A stretch of 9,813 nucleotides of DNA from Dehalococcoidia bacterium UBA3254 (GCA_002362735.1 DEUU01000469.1:1-9813), one strand, 5' to 3'. Numbered from the stretch's first letter, positions 1 through 7,527 are shown. Translations and numbers: made by a program. Notes: generated from the sequence alone by a model not told the origin.

Positions 1-707
1 GGGCCGTTATTTTCCCCAAGGCGTTATTACAGTCTCAAAAGAATTTGGGTTCCGAAATAAAACAATATCCCGATCCCAGGGAAGCCATTACCAACCGTTG
101 GGCATTCATTATTAATGTGGCAATTTTTCTTTTCGTTATAGGTTTACTCGTAACTCATGCTATGACAGGTATCTCAGTGGCATCAATCGGTTTTATTGCC
201 GCTGGGTTAACGATGCTAGCTGCGGTGAAAAAGGTAGCTCACATCTTAAAAAGACTGGACTGGCAGACGCTTCTTTTCTTCATAGGGTTGTTTGTGTGTG
301 TCGGTGGTTTGGAAGAGACAGGGGTATTGAAAATTCTGGCCACCTTTATCGGGGATATCGCCGGTGGAAATATCGTTGTAGTGATGATCGTTATTTTATG
401 GGTTTCAGCTTTTGCTTCGGCGGTCGTCGATAATATACCCTTTGCCGCTACGATGGTGCCGGTGATTCAGAGTATTTCCAGCACATCCGGAATCGATCTT
501 CATCCCCAGGCGTGGGCATTAGCTTTAGGAACAGATATTGGGGGTAATGCTACCCCTATTGGAGCATCAGCAAATGTTGTGGGTATCGCAATTGCCGAAA
601 AAGAAGGTTATAAAATTAGTTGGGGAAGGTATTGTAAATATGCACTTCCTGCTATGATTCTTGTCGTCGGCGCTTGCTGTTTATATTTAGTTATCATGTA
701 TGCCTGA
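1..707 (+). CDS. ArsB/NhaD (SLC13-like) anion/cation permease, C-terminal part
   Basis: This is the C-terminal portion of an integral-membrane secondary transporter of the ArsB/NhaD/SLC13 (ion transporter) superfamily. The reading frame is open from base 3, so the gene begins upstream of the window. The TTG at 45 is not a believable start because it lies inside a polar loop between membrane segments. About 235 residues are visible, with roughly five or six hydrophobic segments. The diagnostic stretch is near bases 400-600: a VDNIPF motif in a membrane segment, followed by GTDIGGNATPIGASANVVG, which matches the conserved GGN-T-GASAN re-entrant signature of the family. The protein ends shortly after the last membrane helix, as is usual. 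The substrate cannot be read from this part: Na+/H+ antiport, arsenite, or dicarboxylate/sulfate-type anions are all possible. The stop codon lies inside the ribosome binding site of the next gene, so the two are probably cotranscribed. Confidence 0.88.
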   Translation, partial: AVIFPKALLQSQKNLGSEIKQYPDPREAITNRWAFIINVAIFLFVIGLLVTHAMTGISVASIGFIAAGLTMLAAVKKVAHILKRLDWQTLLFFIGLFVCVGGLEETGVLKILATFIGDIAGGNIVVVMIVILWVSAFASAVVDNIPFAATMVPVIQSISSTSGIDLHPQAWALALGTDIGGNATPIGASANVVGIAIAEKEGYKISWGRYCKYALPAMILVVGACCLYLVIMYA

Positions 708-718
708 AGGAGTATAAA

Positions 719-1612
719 ATGCTAAAAAGAATATTGGTACCCTTAGACGGTTCAAATTTGGGCGAACTAGCCCTGAATTATGCTACGGAATTGGCAAGAT
801 CAATGAATTCTGAAATTTATCTGGTATCCGTATGTGACCAGGTTAATGAGAAATACCGGAATATGTGCAATGTGTACCTGGAAAAAGTGAGTGAAGAGGT
901 TTGTTCATCTCTGCGAGGGGCGATTATTCTGCCAAAAGTGAAGACAATTGTGGTTGATGGACAACCCGACACAAAAATTCTAGATTACGCTGGTGAAAAT
1001 GAAATTAACTTGATTGTTATGGTCTCTCACGGGCATTCCGGGATTATGCCATGGGCAACCGGCAGCACTTCGAGAAAAATAATTCAGAAGTCAGTTATAC
1101 CTATTCTATTGATAAGAGCTTCAGAAGATGTTGATAAAAAACAATCATCAGGCTTATTTAGAAAAATTCTGGTACCGTTAGACGGGTCAACTATGTCTGA
1201 AGGGGTATTGCCATATGTCAAAGAAATTGCCGCTCGAATGAAGAGCGAAATCATTTTGTTGCGGGTATTGGAGCAAGGCCAGCATGTTCGAACTATTGGT
1301 GGGTTAGACCATTTTGCATATACTCATCAGCAAGTTGAAGAGATGAGGCAGGAAACCGTTACCTACCTTAACGAAATCAATCAGATATTATCTAAGGAAG
1401 GTTTCACGGTTAAAACAGTAGCAAAAACAGGCGACGTCGCCCAGATAATCATCGAAACCACCATTCAAGAGAGTATAGACATCGTTGCCATGTCATCCCA
1501 CGGCAAATCAGCCGCTATCAAATGGGTTCTGGGAAGCGTTTCCGGCAAGATACTTGAATCAGGAAAGAAACCCTTGCTGTTGATACGTCCATCTGAAAAA
1601 TCTTCCATATAA
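719..1612 (+). CDS. Tandem universal stress protein (two UspA domains)
   Basis: This is a cytoplasmic universal stress protein of 297 residues made of two UspA domains in tandem, residues 1-140 and 147-297. Each begins with the first-strand motif ILVPLDGS. Each domain carries the ATP-binding signature of the MJ0577 class near its end: SHG, nine residues, then GS (GHSGIMPWATGS in the first, GKSAAIKWVLGS in the second). ATP binding is therefore likely in both, although the first glycine of the G-2X-G-9X-G(S/T) pattern is Val or Ser. The ATG at 719 is chosen because GAAGGAG at 706-712 sits 6 bases upstream. The frame is open further upstream, but that would overlap the transporter. Linked transporter-USP pairs are common, and USPs can regulate membrane transporters; a role in controlling the upstream permease is inference. 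Confidence 0.93.
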   Translation: MLKRILVPLDGSNLGELALNYATELARSMNSEIYLVSVCDQVNEKYRNMCNVYLEKVSEEVCSSLRGAIILPKVKTIVVDGQPDTKILDYAGENEINLIVMVSHGHSGIMPWATGSTSRKIIQKSVIPILLIRASEDVDKKQSSGLFRKILVPLDGSTMSEGVLPYVKEIAARMKSEIILLRVLEQGQHVRTIGGLDHFAYTHQQVEEMRQETVTYLNEINQILSKEGFTVKTVAKTGDVAQIIIETTIQESIDIVAMSSHGKSAAIKWVLGSVSGKILESGKKPLLLIRPSEKSSI

Positions 1613-1631
1613 TTTTCCTTGATATCTATAC

Positions 1632-1651
1632 CTGGGTCATTCGCAACCCGG
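1632..1651 (+). terminator. Hairpin after the USP gene, possible weak terminator
   Basis: The arms CTGGGT (1632-1637) and ACCCGG (1646-1651) pair over 6 bp, with one T-G wobble and an 8-base loop, 20 bases after the USP stop. No T-run follows, so this is not a classical intrinsic terminator. It may be a partial transcription barrier or simply chance. Confidence 0.25.
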
Positions 1652-1683
1652 ATCAACATAGGTACATTTTCGCAGCGATGATA

Positions 1684-1713
1684 TTCACATCATAAACCAG
1701 GTTTTTATATACT
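1684..1713 (+). promoter_or_regulatory. Probable sigma-70 promoter of the P-type ATPase
   Basis: TTCACA (1684-1689) and TATACT (1708-1713) each match 5 of 6 consensus positions and are 18 bases apart. The expected transcription start, near 1720, gives a leader of about 18 bases before the ATG at 1738. No strong Shine-Dalgarno sequence is visible there; only an AAGAAG-like stretch lies close to the start site. Confidence 0.5.
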
Positions 1714-1737
1714 TTAAGAAGATAGTGTGTTGTTTAA

Positions 1738-4461
1738 ATGATTGATGAAAGAAATTGGTACCAACTGTCGATCGAGGAAACTCTTAAAAAGCTAAACGCT
1801 GATACCCACGGACTTACATCAGGCGAAGCTCAGGAACGTTTGAGGGAATACGGTCCTAACGAGTTACTAGCCATAAAGCCCAATGTCCTAAAGCGTTTGT
1901 TGCGTCAGTTCAATAACCCGATGGTATATATTCTACTCGCGGCAGCACTAATTACCGGAATTCTGACTTTACGCGGCGAACACATGCTTCCGGATACGGC
2001 GGTTATCCTCGGAGTGGTTATTCTGAATGTAGTCCTGGGTTTCTTTCAAGAAGGCAAAACTGAATCAGCTTTGGAAGCTTTACGCCAGATGATTGTCCGG
2101 GAGAGCCTGGTTATTCGAGATGGCGAACAAAAAATTATTGCAACGTGGGAACTGGTGCCGGGAGATATAGTAGTCCTGAATAGCGGTGACCGGATTCCCG
2201 CGGACCTACGCCTTTTATTTACTAAGGAAATAGCAATTGATGAATCGGCTCTAACCGGTGAATCCGTGCCGGTAGAAAAAAACATCCTTCCGATATCAAG
2301 ACCCAATTTATTTCCGGGAGACCAACTCTGCATGGTTTTTAACGGTACATTCGTTACCCGTGGTTCGGCCAGGGGCGTGGTCGTGAGTACGGCAGAAAAT
2401 ACCGAGTTCGGCAAGATTGCTAAATTGGTCAAGGGTACGCGCAAGGTGGCTACTCCCTTACAGCGCAAGATTGCCCAATTTACTAAAACTTTGATAATAG
2501 CCATCTTCATCCTGGGTGGTTTGAACCTGTTGCTAGGATACCTGGTTGGCTTTAGTTTTTCTTACAGCTTCCTGGCGACGATTGCCCTTATAGTAGCCGC
2601 GGTGCCGGAGATGTTGCCCATGCTCGTAACATCGATCCTGGCTTTATCCGCCTCTGCCATGGCTAAAAGAAATGCCCTGATACGTCTATTACCGGCAGCT
2701 GAAACGTTGGGAAGCACCACAGTAATCTGTTCAGATAAAACCGGTACTCTGACTAAGAACGAGATGACAGTGGTGAAAATATATACAGGCGGTAAAGAAT
2801 ACTCCGTGAGCGGAGCCGGGTATCAACCCTCCGGTGTATTTAATAGAGACGGACAACCGGAAACGGTTTTAGAGACAAGCGTATTAGTCCAGAGTTTAAA
2901 AGCCGGATTCTTTTGCAGTAATGCAACATTGGCAAATAAGGAAGGAAAATATGAGATCATCGGGGACCCCACCGAAGGAGCGCTGGTCGTCGCCGCTGCT
3001 AAAGCCGGGATAACTCAAAAAATGGATAGACTAGATGAGATACCCTTTGAGTCCGACCGGATGTATATGGCCACTTTGCACGAAAATGGAACGAATAATT
3101 TATTGTATTTCAAAGGCTCGCCTGAAGTAATCCTGAGGATGTGCCGTTATCAGTTGGCTGACAACGGCGTCCAGACACTTGAAGCCGATCAGATATTAAA
3201 TAAAACCGAAGAAATGGCGGCAGAAGGTCTTCGATTAATTGGACTGGCTTACAAAAGCATCCCCTCAGAACAAAAAATGATCGAAGGCAAGGATACCAGT
3301 CAACTGGTATTTTTGGGGTTGCAAGGGATGATAGATCCTCCCCGCGAAGAAGTAATTGAAGCTATTCGTAAATGCAAGCGGGCAGGAATACGGACGGTGA
3401 TGATAACCGGAGATCATGCCAAAACTGCTAAAGCCATCGCTTATCAGCTCGGAATAATCGATTCTCCGGCAGATAACGTTCTAACAGGGGAAGATCTGGC
3501 TAAAATGAAGGCTCAAGACCTATATGATAATGTGGATAAGGTCTCTGTGTATGCCAGAGTAGCTCCAGAGCATAAGTTGCAAATTGCCCGCCAGTTACAA
3601 AAACGGGGTCACATCGTGGCTATGACCGGTGATGGGGTTAATGATGCCCCGGCCTTGAGAGCTGCCGATATCGGTATCGCCATGGGGATTACCGGAACGG
3701 AGGTAAGCAAGGAAGCCGCTTCCATGATTCTGACGGATGACAACTTTGCCAGCATCGTAGCGGCTGTAGAGGAAGGCCGGCATGCCTGGAACAATCTGGA
3801 AAAAGCAATCCTGTATACCTTGCCCACGAATGGTGGACAAGCGTTATTGATCATGGCGGCCATATTGATTGCTCCATTCGTGACCTTATTCGGGATGCGC
3901 CTCCCGCTGGAGCCGATTCAAATTCTATGGATTAATCTGTTCGATTCGGTATTCCTGACCATGCCGCTAATGATGGAGCCCAAAGAAAAGGGCTTGCTGG
4001 ACGTGCCTCCGCGAGATCCTAAGATTAAACTAGCTAACCGTCTCTTCTTCGAAAGAGTAGGACTGGTTTCTCTGGTAATGGCAGGGACTGCTTTTGGGAT
4101 ATATTGGGTTTTTGGCCATTATTCCAATTCTAATGCGGATATCGTGATCAACCAGGCGCAGACGGCTGCTTTTATGAGTGTAGTATTGGTTCATCTGGGA
4201 TATGTGATGACTGCCAGATCCATTCAAAATTCAGGCTTCACTATCAATCCCTTTTCCAATAAATGGCTGCTGGGTGGGATAGCTTTCACTATTGTGGCTG
4301 ATTTATTGATAGTTTACTTACCCGCACTAAACAACGTGTTTAAGACGGTGCCTTTCCCATCATCATGGTGGCCTTTTGTATTAATCGGTCTTCCAGCCGG
4401 TTTCTTTGTAACAGAGCTAGAAAAATTTGTAAGAAGAAGATTTCTGAAGAAAGAACATTAA
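1738..4461 (+). CDS. Cation-transporting P-type ATPase, P2-like, unassigned ion
   Basis: This is a full-length P-type ATPase (907 residues) that would couple ATP hydrolysis to cation movement across the cytoplasmic membrane. In order it shows an N-terminal cation-ATPase domain (W/GLT/RL-EYGPN), the actuator motif TGES at 173-176, the M4 motif PEMLP with E291, the phosphorylation motif DKTGTLT with D333, KGSPE at 459-463 in the nucleotide domain, TGDH in the P domain, and the hinge motif TGDGVNDAP at 630-638. A C-terminal group of hydrophobic segments follows. The general layout resembles P2A (Ca2+/SERCA-like) pumps, but PEMLP is typical of MgtA-type pumps. M5 reads TNGGQ (N698, Q701) where SERCA has N-x-x-E. 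M6 reads NLFDS (N733, D736) where SERCA has NLVTD. The transported ion is therefore uncertain; Ca2+, Mg2+, H+ or Na+/K+ are all possible. It stands alone or reads on from the USP gene. Confidence 0.93.
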   Translation: MIDERNWYQLSIEETLKKLNADTHGLTSGEAQERLREYGPNELLAIKPNVLKRLLRQFNNPMVYILLAAALITGILTLRGEHMLPDTAVILGVVILNVVLGFFQEGKTESALEALRQMIVRESLVIRDGEQKIIATWELVPGDIVVLNSGDRIPADLRLLFTKEIAIDESALTGESVPVEKNILPISRPNLFPGDQLCMVFNGTFVTRGSARGVVVSTAENTEFGKIAKLVKGTRKVATPLQRKIAQFTKTLIIAIFILGGLNLLLGYLVGFSFSYSFLATIALIVAAVPEMLPMLVTSILALSASAMAKRNALIRLLPAAETLGSTTVICSDKTGTLTKNEMTVVKIYTGGKEYSVSGAGYQPSGVFNRDGQPETVLETSVLVQSLKAGFFCSNATLANKEGKYEIIGDPTEGALVVAAAKAGITQKMDRLDEIPFESDRMYMATLHENGTNNLLYFKGSPEVILRMCRYQLADNGVQTLEADQILNKTEEMAAEGLRLIGLAYKSIPSEQKMIEGKDTSQLVFLGLQGMIDPPREEVIEAIRKCKRAGIRTVMITGDHAKTAKAIAYQLGIIDSPADNVLTGEDLAKMKAQDLYDNVDKVSVYARVAPEHKLQIARQLQKRGHIVAMTGDGVNDAPALRAADIGIAMGITGTEVSKEAASMILTDDNFASIVAAVEEGRHAWNNLEKAILYTLPTNGGQALLIMAAILIAPFVTLFGMRLPLEPIQILWINLFDSVFLTMPLMMEPKEKGLLDVPPRDPKIKLANRLFFERVGLVSLVMAGTAFGIYWVFGHYSNSNADIVINQAQTAAFMSVVLVHLGYVMTARSIQNSGFTINPFSNKWLLGGIAFTIVADLLIVYLPALNNVFKTVPFPSSWWPFVLIGLPAGFFVTELEKFVRRRFLKKEH

Positions 4462-4479
4462 ATACCAGACTGTATCAGC

Positions 4480-4495
4480 CACTTTGCCAAAAGTG
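4480..4495. terminator. Small hairpin in the convergent gap
   Basis: CACTTT and AAAGTG pair perfectly around a GCCA loop, 19 bases after the ATPase stop and between convergent genes. There is no T-run on either side, so a termination role is only suggested by its position. Confidence 0.25.
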
Positions 4496-4570
4496 AGTGC
4501 CCTGGAAGTATAACTGGCAAGCTGAGTTTTGAAACCCTATGGTTAGTAGATCAATTGGTATGCTTAATGG

Positions 4571-5038
4571 TTAAATTTCAGGGTTTCCTGATTTGTTTTC
4601 AATGTCCCCAGAACATGTGTGGTTATCAATGGAGGAACCGGATGTCTTCTTGACTAGAAGGACCAGCCCCCTGACTTCAACAATGATTATATCATCCTCT
4701 GAGTTGAGATTACCGTCTATTGAGTGGGCCTGCCATAGCTCGCTGCCAACCTTAACATATCCTTCGGGAGACAGCGGTGTGGTCGTTCGGCACCTGACTC
4801 CAATCAGAGCTTCCGCCCCCAAAACCGGCATTTTGGCGATAGCCCTTGCCCCGATTCTGTAAGTCAGATAGGACCAGGCTGCCCACGTTAAAGGTAATAC
4901 GATAATTATCCACAAATGGACATTTATCCCAAGTTTGGGCAGGATCACAAACAGGATTATTAACAATACCGCTTCTTCAGCGGTTGTGGTGGCCATGTTG
5001 AGAAGTGCAAAAGCTATGTTCCCTTTTCTGTATCCCAT
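4571..5038 (-). CDS. Short NfeD-like membrane protein
   Basis: This is a 155-residue protein of the short NfeD type: two hydrophobic segments (about residues 20-37 and 40-60) followed by a soluble OB-fold domain (about 72-132). The OB part aligns by eye with the NfeD encoded at 5335-5790: both share G-VKVG-E-W-A, then an acidic turn, a hydrophobic strand and G--L-VKK/AK. A polar tail of about 20 residues follows. NfeD proteins partner stomatin/SPFH proteins at the membrane, and the short forms lack the ClpP-like protease domain. The gene is divergent from an NfeD-slipin operon, so it may act with the same slipin; that is inference. The ATG at 5036-5038 has no Shine-Dalgarno sequence, and a promoter-like sequence ends 6 bases before it, so the mRNA may be leaderless. 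Confidence 0.82.
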   Translation of the reverse strand: MGYRKGNIAFALLNMATTTAEEAVLLIILFVILPKLGINVHLWIIIVLPLTWAAWSYLTYRIGARAIAKMPVLGAEALIGVRCRTTTPLSPEGYVKVGSELWQAHSIDGNLNSEDDIIIVEVRGLVLLVKKTSGSSIDNHTCSGDIENKSGNPEI

Positions 5039-5044
5039 GATTTA

Positions 5045-5073
5045 AGGCTATCGGAATATCACTACCTCGTCAA
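5045..5073 (-). promoter_or_regulatory. Possible promoter for a leaderless nfeD-like mRNA
   Basis: Read on the - strand, TTGACG (5073-5068) is followed after exactly 17 bases by TAGCCT (5050-5045). The -35 box matches 5 of 6 positions, but the -10 box is weak (3 of 6). The -10 box ends 6 bases before the ATG, so transcription would start at or next to the start codon, in keeping with the lack of a ribosome binding site. Confidence 0.35.
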
Positions 5074-5177
5074 GAATACCGGCACTTCGTATGGATTGGA
5101 CTATTCTCAGGTTACATGTTTGGCAACACCTTGAATAAGGAATTACCTTCAAAAAACAATTCCTCGGGCAAGCAAGC

Positions 5178-5206
5178 TTGACAAGATTAGTTCAAAAATA
5201 TATTAT
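5178..5206 (+). promoter_or_regulatory. Near-consensus sigma-70 promoter of the nfeD-slipin operon
   Basis: TTGACA (5178-5183) is a perfect -35 box. It is followed by a 17-base spacer and TATTAT (5201-5206), which matches 5 of 6 positions of the -10 consensus. The expected start near 5213 gives an untranslated leader of about 120 bases before the nfeD ATG at 5335. This is the strongest promoter visible in the window. Confidence 0.72.
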
Positions 5207-5207
5207 A

Positions 5208-5221
5208 AGTAAACATTTACT
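5208..5221. promoter_or_regulatory. Dyad at the transcription start, candidate operator
   Basis: AGTAAACATTTACT is a perfect inverted repeat (6-base arms, 2-base centre). It begins two bases after the -10 box and covers the predicted transcription start. A dyad in this position is typical of a repressor operator. No matching regulator is encoded in the window, so its cognate protein is unknown. Confidence 0.4.
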
Positions 5222-5334
5222 AACTCGTAAGCATAAACCAAAAACGGACAGAGTAAACTTAATAACTATTAAAGCGGGACCTGGATCAATTCACAGCGAG
5301 TTGAGATTGGAATCCCGGGAATAAGGGAGATCAG

Positions 5335-5790
5335 ATGGAATTTGGCGATTCATGGATATGGTTAGTATTCATCGGAATCGGTCTGGTGATGATACTACTT
5401 GAGCTCATGGTCGGGGTAGAGACAGGACTGGATCTGGTGTTTCTGGGGTCGGCCTTCGTCATCGGCGGGCTGGCTACCTGGCCGTTACATAATTGGGTAC
5501 TCACTCTGATTGTTACTCTGGTAATTTGCCTCGCTTATGTAGCTTTGGGCAGGAGATACATTCACAGATGGACTGCAACACGAAAAGAGAAAACTAACAT
5601 CGATACCATCATCGGTAAAAAGGGAATTGTTTTACAAAGCATCACTCCTATTGGTCACGGTCTGGTCAAGGTGGGAAATGAGGAATGGAGAGCGAGAGCA
5701 GAAGAAATTATCGAAAAAGATGCGGAGATCATAGTTACCGGAATCCAGGGTGTAACTTTGACCGTTGCAAAAACTAAAGGAGGCACATAA
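5335..5790 (+). CDS. NfeD family protein, short form, slipin partner
   Basis: This is a 151-residue NfeD-family membrane protein. The N-terminal half holds about three hydrophobic segments (residues 8-26, 32-48 and 53-73). A basic stretch (RRYIHRW) follows, then a C-terminal OB-fold domain from about residue 90 (IIGKKGIVLQ, HGLVKVGNEEWRAR, IIVTGIQGVTLTVAK). This domain order is that of short NfeD proteins without the serine-protease domain. The ATG at 5335 is preceded by AAGGGAG at suitable spacing. The gene overlaps the slipin start by one base, and NfeD with slipin is a classic conserved pair thought to organise membrane microdomains or membrane-protein quality control. A promoter-like sequence lies about 130 bases upstream. 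Confidence 0.92.
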   Translation: MEFGDSWIWLVFIGIGLVMILLELMVGVETGLDLVFLGSAFVIGGLATWPLHNWVLTLIVTLVICLAYVALGRRYIHRWTATRKEKTNIDTIIGKKGIVLQSITPIGHGLVKVGNEEWRARAEEIIEKDAEIIVTGIQGVTLTVAKTKGGT

Positions 5791-6692
5791 TGCCATTAGG
5801 ACTGATAATTTTCCTGGTTATTCTGGCAATAGTGGTGCTGGTGACTCTGGCTAAATCGATTGTCACCATCCGGCAGGCTGAAAAAGGTATTGTAGAAAGG
5901 TTTGGCCGCTACAAAGAAACGCTGGACCCGGGTTTAAGGTTTCTGGTGCCTTTTGCAGACACGCTGAGAGCTAGAATCGACATGCGCGAAACCGTTCTGG
6001 ATATAGAGCCTCAGGCGGTCATTACCAAGGACAACGTTGGCGTAACCGTAGATGCTGTAGTCTACTACTACGTTACAGATGCTAAGGCTGTCAGATATGA
6101 AGTTGCCAATTTTTACGTCGCCATAAGTAAGCTGGCTCAGACAAATCTCAGAAACCTGGTAGGTGACATGAGCCTGGATGAAACGCTGGCATCGAGGGAA
6201 CGTATCAATTCTTCTCTCAGAACAACCCTTGATGAGGCTACTGATAAGTGGGGGGTGAAGGTAACCCGGGTAGAGGTTAAGGAAATCCTCCCGCCTCATG
6301 ATATTACCGAGGCCATGAGCAAGCAGATGAAGGCGGAAAGAGAGAAGCGAGCGACTATTCTGGATGCGGAAGCCTATCGCCAAAAGCAAATACTTGAGGC
6401 AGAGGGAGATAAACAAAATGCGATATTGGTGGCGGAGGGCGACAAACAATCAGCTATATTAAGAGCTGAAGGCCAAGCTAAAGCGATTGAAAATGTGTCC
6501 AAAGCTGCTAACGAGTACTTTGTGGGAAATGCTCAACTTCTGAAACAACTAGAAGTCACTCAGGCCTCATTGCAGGATAATACCAAACTGGTCATGTCCG
6601 ACCAGTCCCGATTGATTAACGTTCTGGGATTGGGGGAATCCTTAACTGAAGCGCAATTAAAACCCAAACCACCTCCCAAGTTGAAATCTTAA
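5790..6692 (+). CDS. Slipin, stomatin/prohibitin (SPFH, band 7) family protein
   Basis: This is a 300-residue membrane-anchored SPFH protein. An N-terminal hydrophobic segment (about residues 3-21) is followed by the band 7 domain (about 22-190), with the typical IRQAEKGIVERFGRY, LDPGLRFLVPFAD and the VEVKEILPP end. A charged helical, coiled-coil stretch (about 165-235) follows, containing two near repeats of an AEGDKQ-AIL unit. The C-terminus is short and proline/lysine-rich (PKPPPKLKS). Such proteins form large rings or oligomers on the inner face of the membrane together with NfeD. Translation is coupled: TAATG overlaps the nfeD stop, and AAAGGAGG lies 6 bases upstream of the ATG. It is slightly longer than the usual 250-260 residues but otherwise complete. 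Confidence 0.95.
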   Translation: MPLGLIIFLVILAIVVLVTLAKSIVTIRQAEKGIVERFGRYKETLDPGLRFLVPFADTLRARIDMRETVLDIEPQAVITKDNVGVTVDAVVYYYVTDAKAVRYEVANFYVAISKLAQTNLRNLVGDMSLDETLASRERINSSLRTTLDEATDKWGVKVTRVEVKEILPPHDITEAMSKQMKAEREKRATILDAEAYRQKQILEAEGDKQNAILVAEGDKQSAILRAEGQAKAIENVSKAANEYFVGNAQLLKQLEVTQASLQDNTKLVMSDQSRLINVLGLGESLTEAQLKPKPPPKLKS

Positions 6693-6956
6693 AAGCGTTT
6701 GTTGACAACTAATTCAGGGAAGTGCCCATGTCGGAGTATCTGCGAGAGTACTGTTCAGGTGAGTTAATTGTGTGTTTTTTGTGTTTTGGATGTGACGAAA
6801 CGGGTACTAATAGGTTCGAACCATGTCTCTATTTAGATTCCTTAAAAGACCAAGACTTGTTTTACATAACCTTTGAGACTATATTGACCCTCCCTGGTTA
6901 GTGATACCAATCTGATTTCGTTGTCATGTTTAAAATAGGATGTTCGGCTCCCCGTA
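6693..6956. other. Gene-free stretch with an rRNA-like fragment
   Basis: I see no credible coding sequence here. Bases 6803-6815 read GGTACTAATAGGT, which resembles the conserved 3' end of bacterial 23S rRNA. It runs into the palindrome GGTTCGAACC (6813-6822), which also resembles a tRNA T-loop. A small hairpin, AGTA...TACT, lies at 6735-6752, and a T-rich run at 6775-6787. Neither a 23S body nor a complete tRNA surrounds these bits. The stretch looks like decayed DNA next to the transposase remnant. Confidence 0.4.
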
Positions 6957-7337
6957 CGCCAGTAGCCTCAGGGTCCAGCGACTGCGCCCTTCCGGTGGTT
7001 TACTACAGCTTAAGGCTATTAGATGAGCTTTCGAGGTCCCAGCAAAGGTTGGCTCACGCGAAGACTTTTACTGCTTCTTACGTCCTAGCGTCGCTTCCAA
7101 TCCCTGTACTACAAATCTTTTACGGATACAGCCCACAGTACAGAGATGCAACGAAAAAGCCTGGGCTGTTGCTTATTCCGGCCAGGTAGGACCATCCGTA
7201 TCCGTTTTCAGCATGATACTAGCACGCTTAATTATAAAAACCACCGTTTTCCCTTTAGTGATTATCTCCTTGAATTGGTTACGCTCCCCCTCTTTTAGTC
7301 GGACAATATTTTTCTCCCTCACTTCATCCTCTTCCAT
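6957..7337 (-). pseudogene. IS630-family transposase remnant, N-terminal part
   Basis: Read on the - strand, one continuous frame from the ATG at 7337 resembles the N-terminal helix-turn-helix part of IS630-family transposases: NIVRLKEGERNQFKEIITKG, KRASIMLKTD, CIRKRFVVQGLEATLGRK, and after a break HLIALSCSKPPEGRSRWTLR. The similarity ends at LLA (6957). The frame contains two in-frame TAA stops, at 7175-7173 and 7070-7068. The whole C-terminal DDE catalytic domain, normally another 200 or so residues, is missing. The open frame extends upstream to a TTG at 7370, but the family usually starts near the ATG. No terminal inverted repeats were recognised, so the element's ends are unknown. It is a non-functional relic of insertion. 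Confidence 0.82.
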
Positions 7338-7527
7338 TTGATATGTCTGAGAGGATGATCGCGGATTCAATCTTTGGAATCAAACCTGACTAACATCTAG
7401 GTAATTTCCTCCTTTTTTTCTTGCGGTTTTTACTTATAGACTTGAGCTAATTATCTTTCTTCAATAGCAAGTTTACACAATTATTTCCGAAATGCAATCA
7501 ATATATATTTAAGAAAACCCACTAATG

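Noticed and set aside
2046..2510. 154-codon open frame on the - strand
   Set aside because: It lies entirely antisense to the ATPase actuator region, has no recognisable domain, and the sense frame is clearly the real gene.
2602..2616. PEMLP motif as evidence for an MgtA magnesium importer
   Set aside because: The M5 and M6 residues and the overall order of motifs do not fit MgtA, so no gene symbol was given.
5228..5237. TAAGCATAAA, also found near 9568 before the DUF4418-like gene
   Set aside because: A shared AT-rich 10-mer is expected by chance in a window of this size.
5934..6449. 171-codon open frame on the - strand
   Set aside because: It is antisense to the slipin band 7 domain, and its composition is that of a shadow frame.
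6702..6707. TTGACA just after the slipin stop
   Set aside because: No -10-like hexamer lies 16-18 bases downstream, and no gene follows.
6803..6822. tRNA T-arm-like sequence (GGTTCGAACC)
   Set aside because: The T-stem pairs poorly and no acceptor, D or anticodon arms surround it, so it is not called as a tRNA.
6926..7189. 87-codon open frame on the + strand
   Set aside because: It is antisense to the IS630 transposase remnant, whose - strand frame gives the family match.
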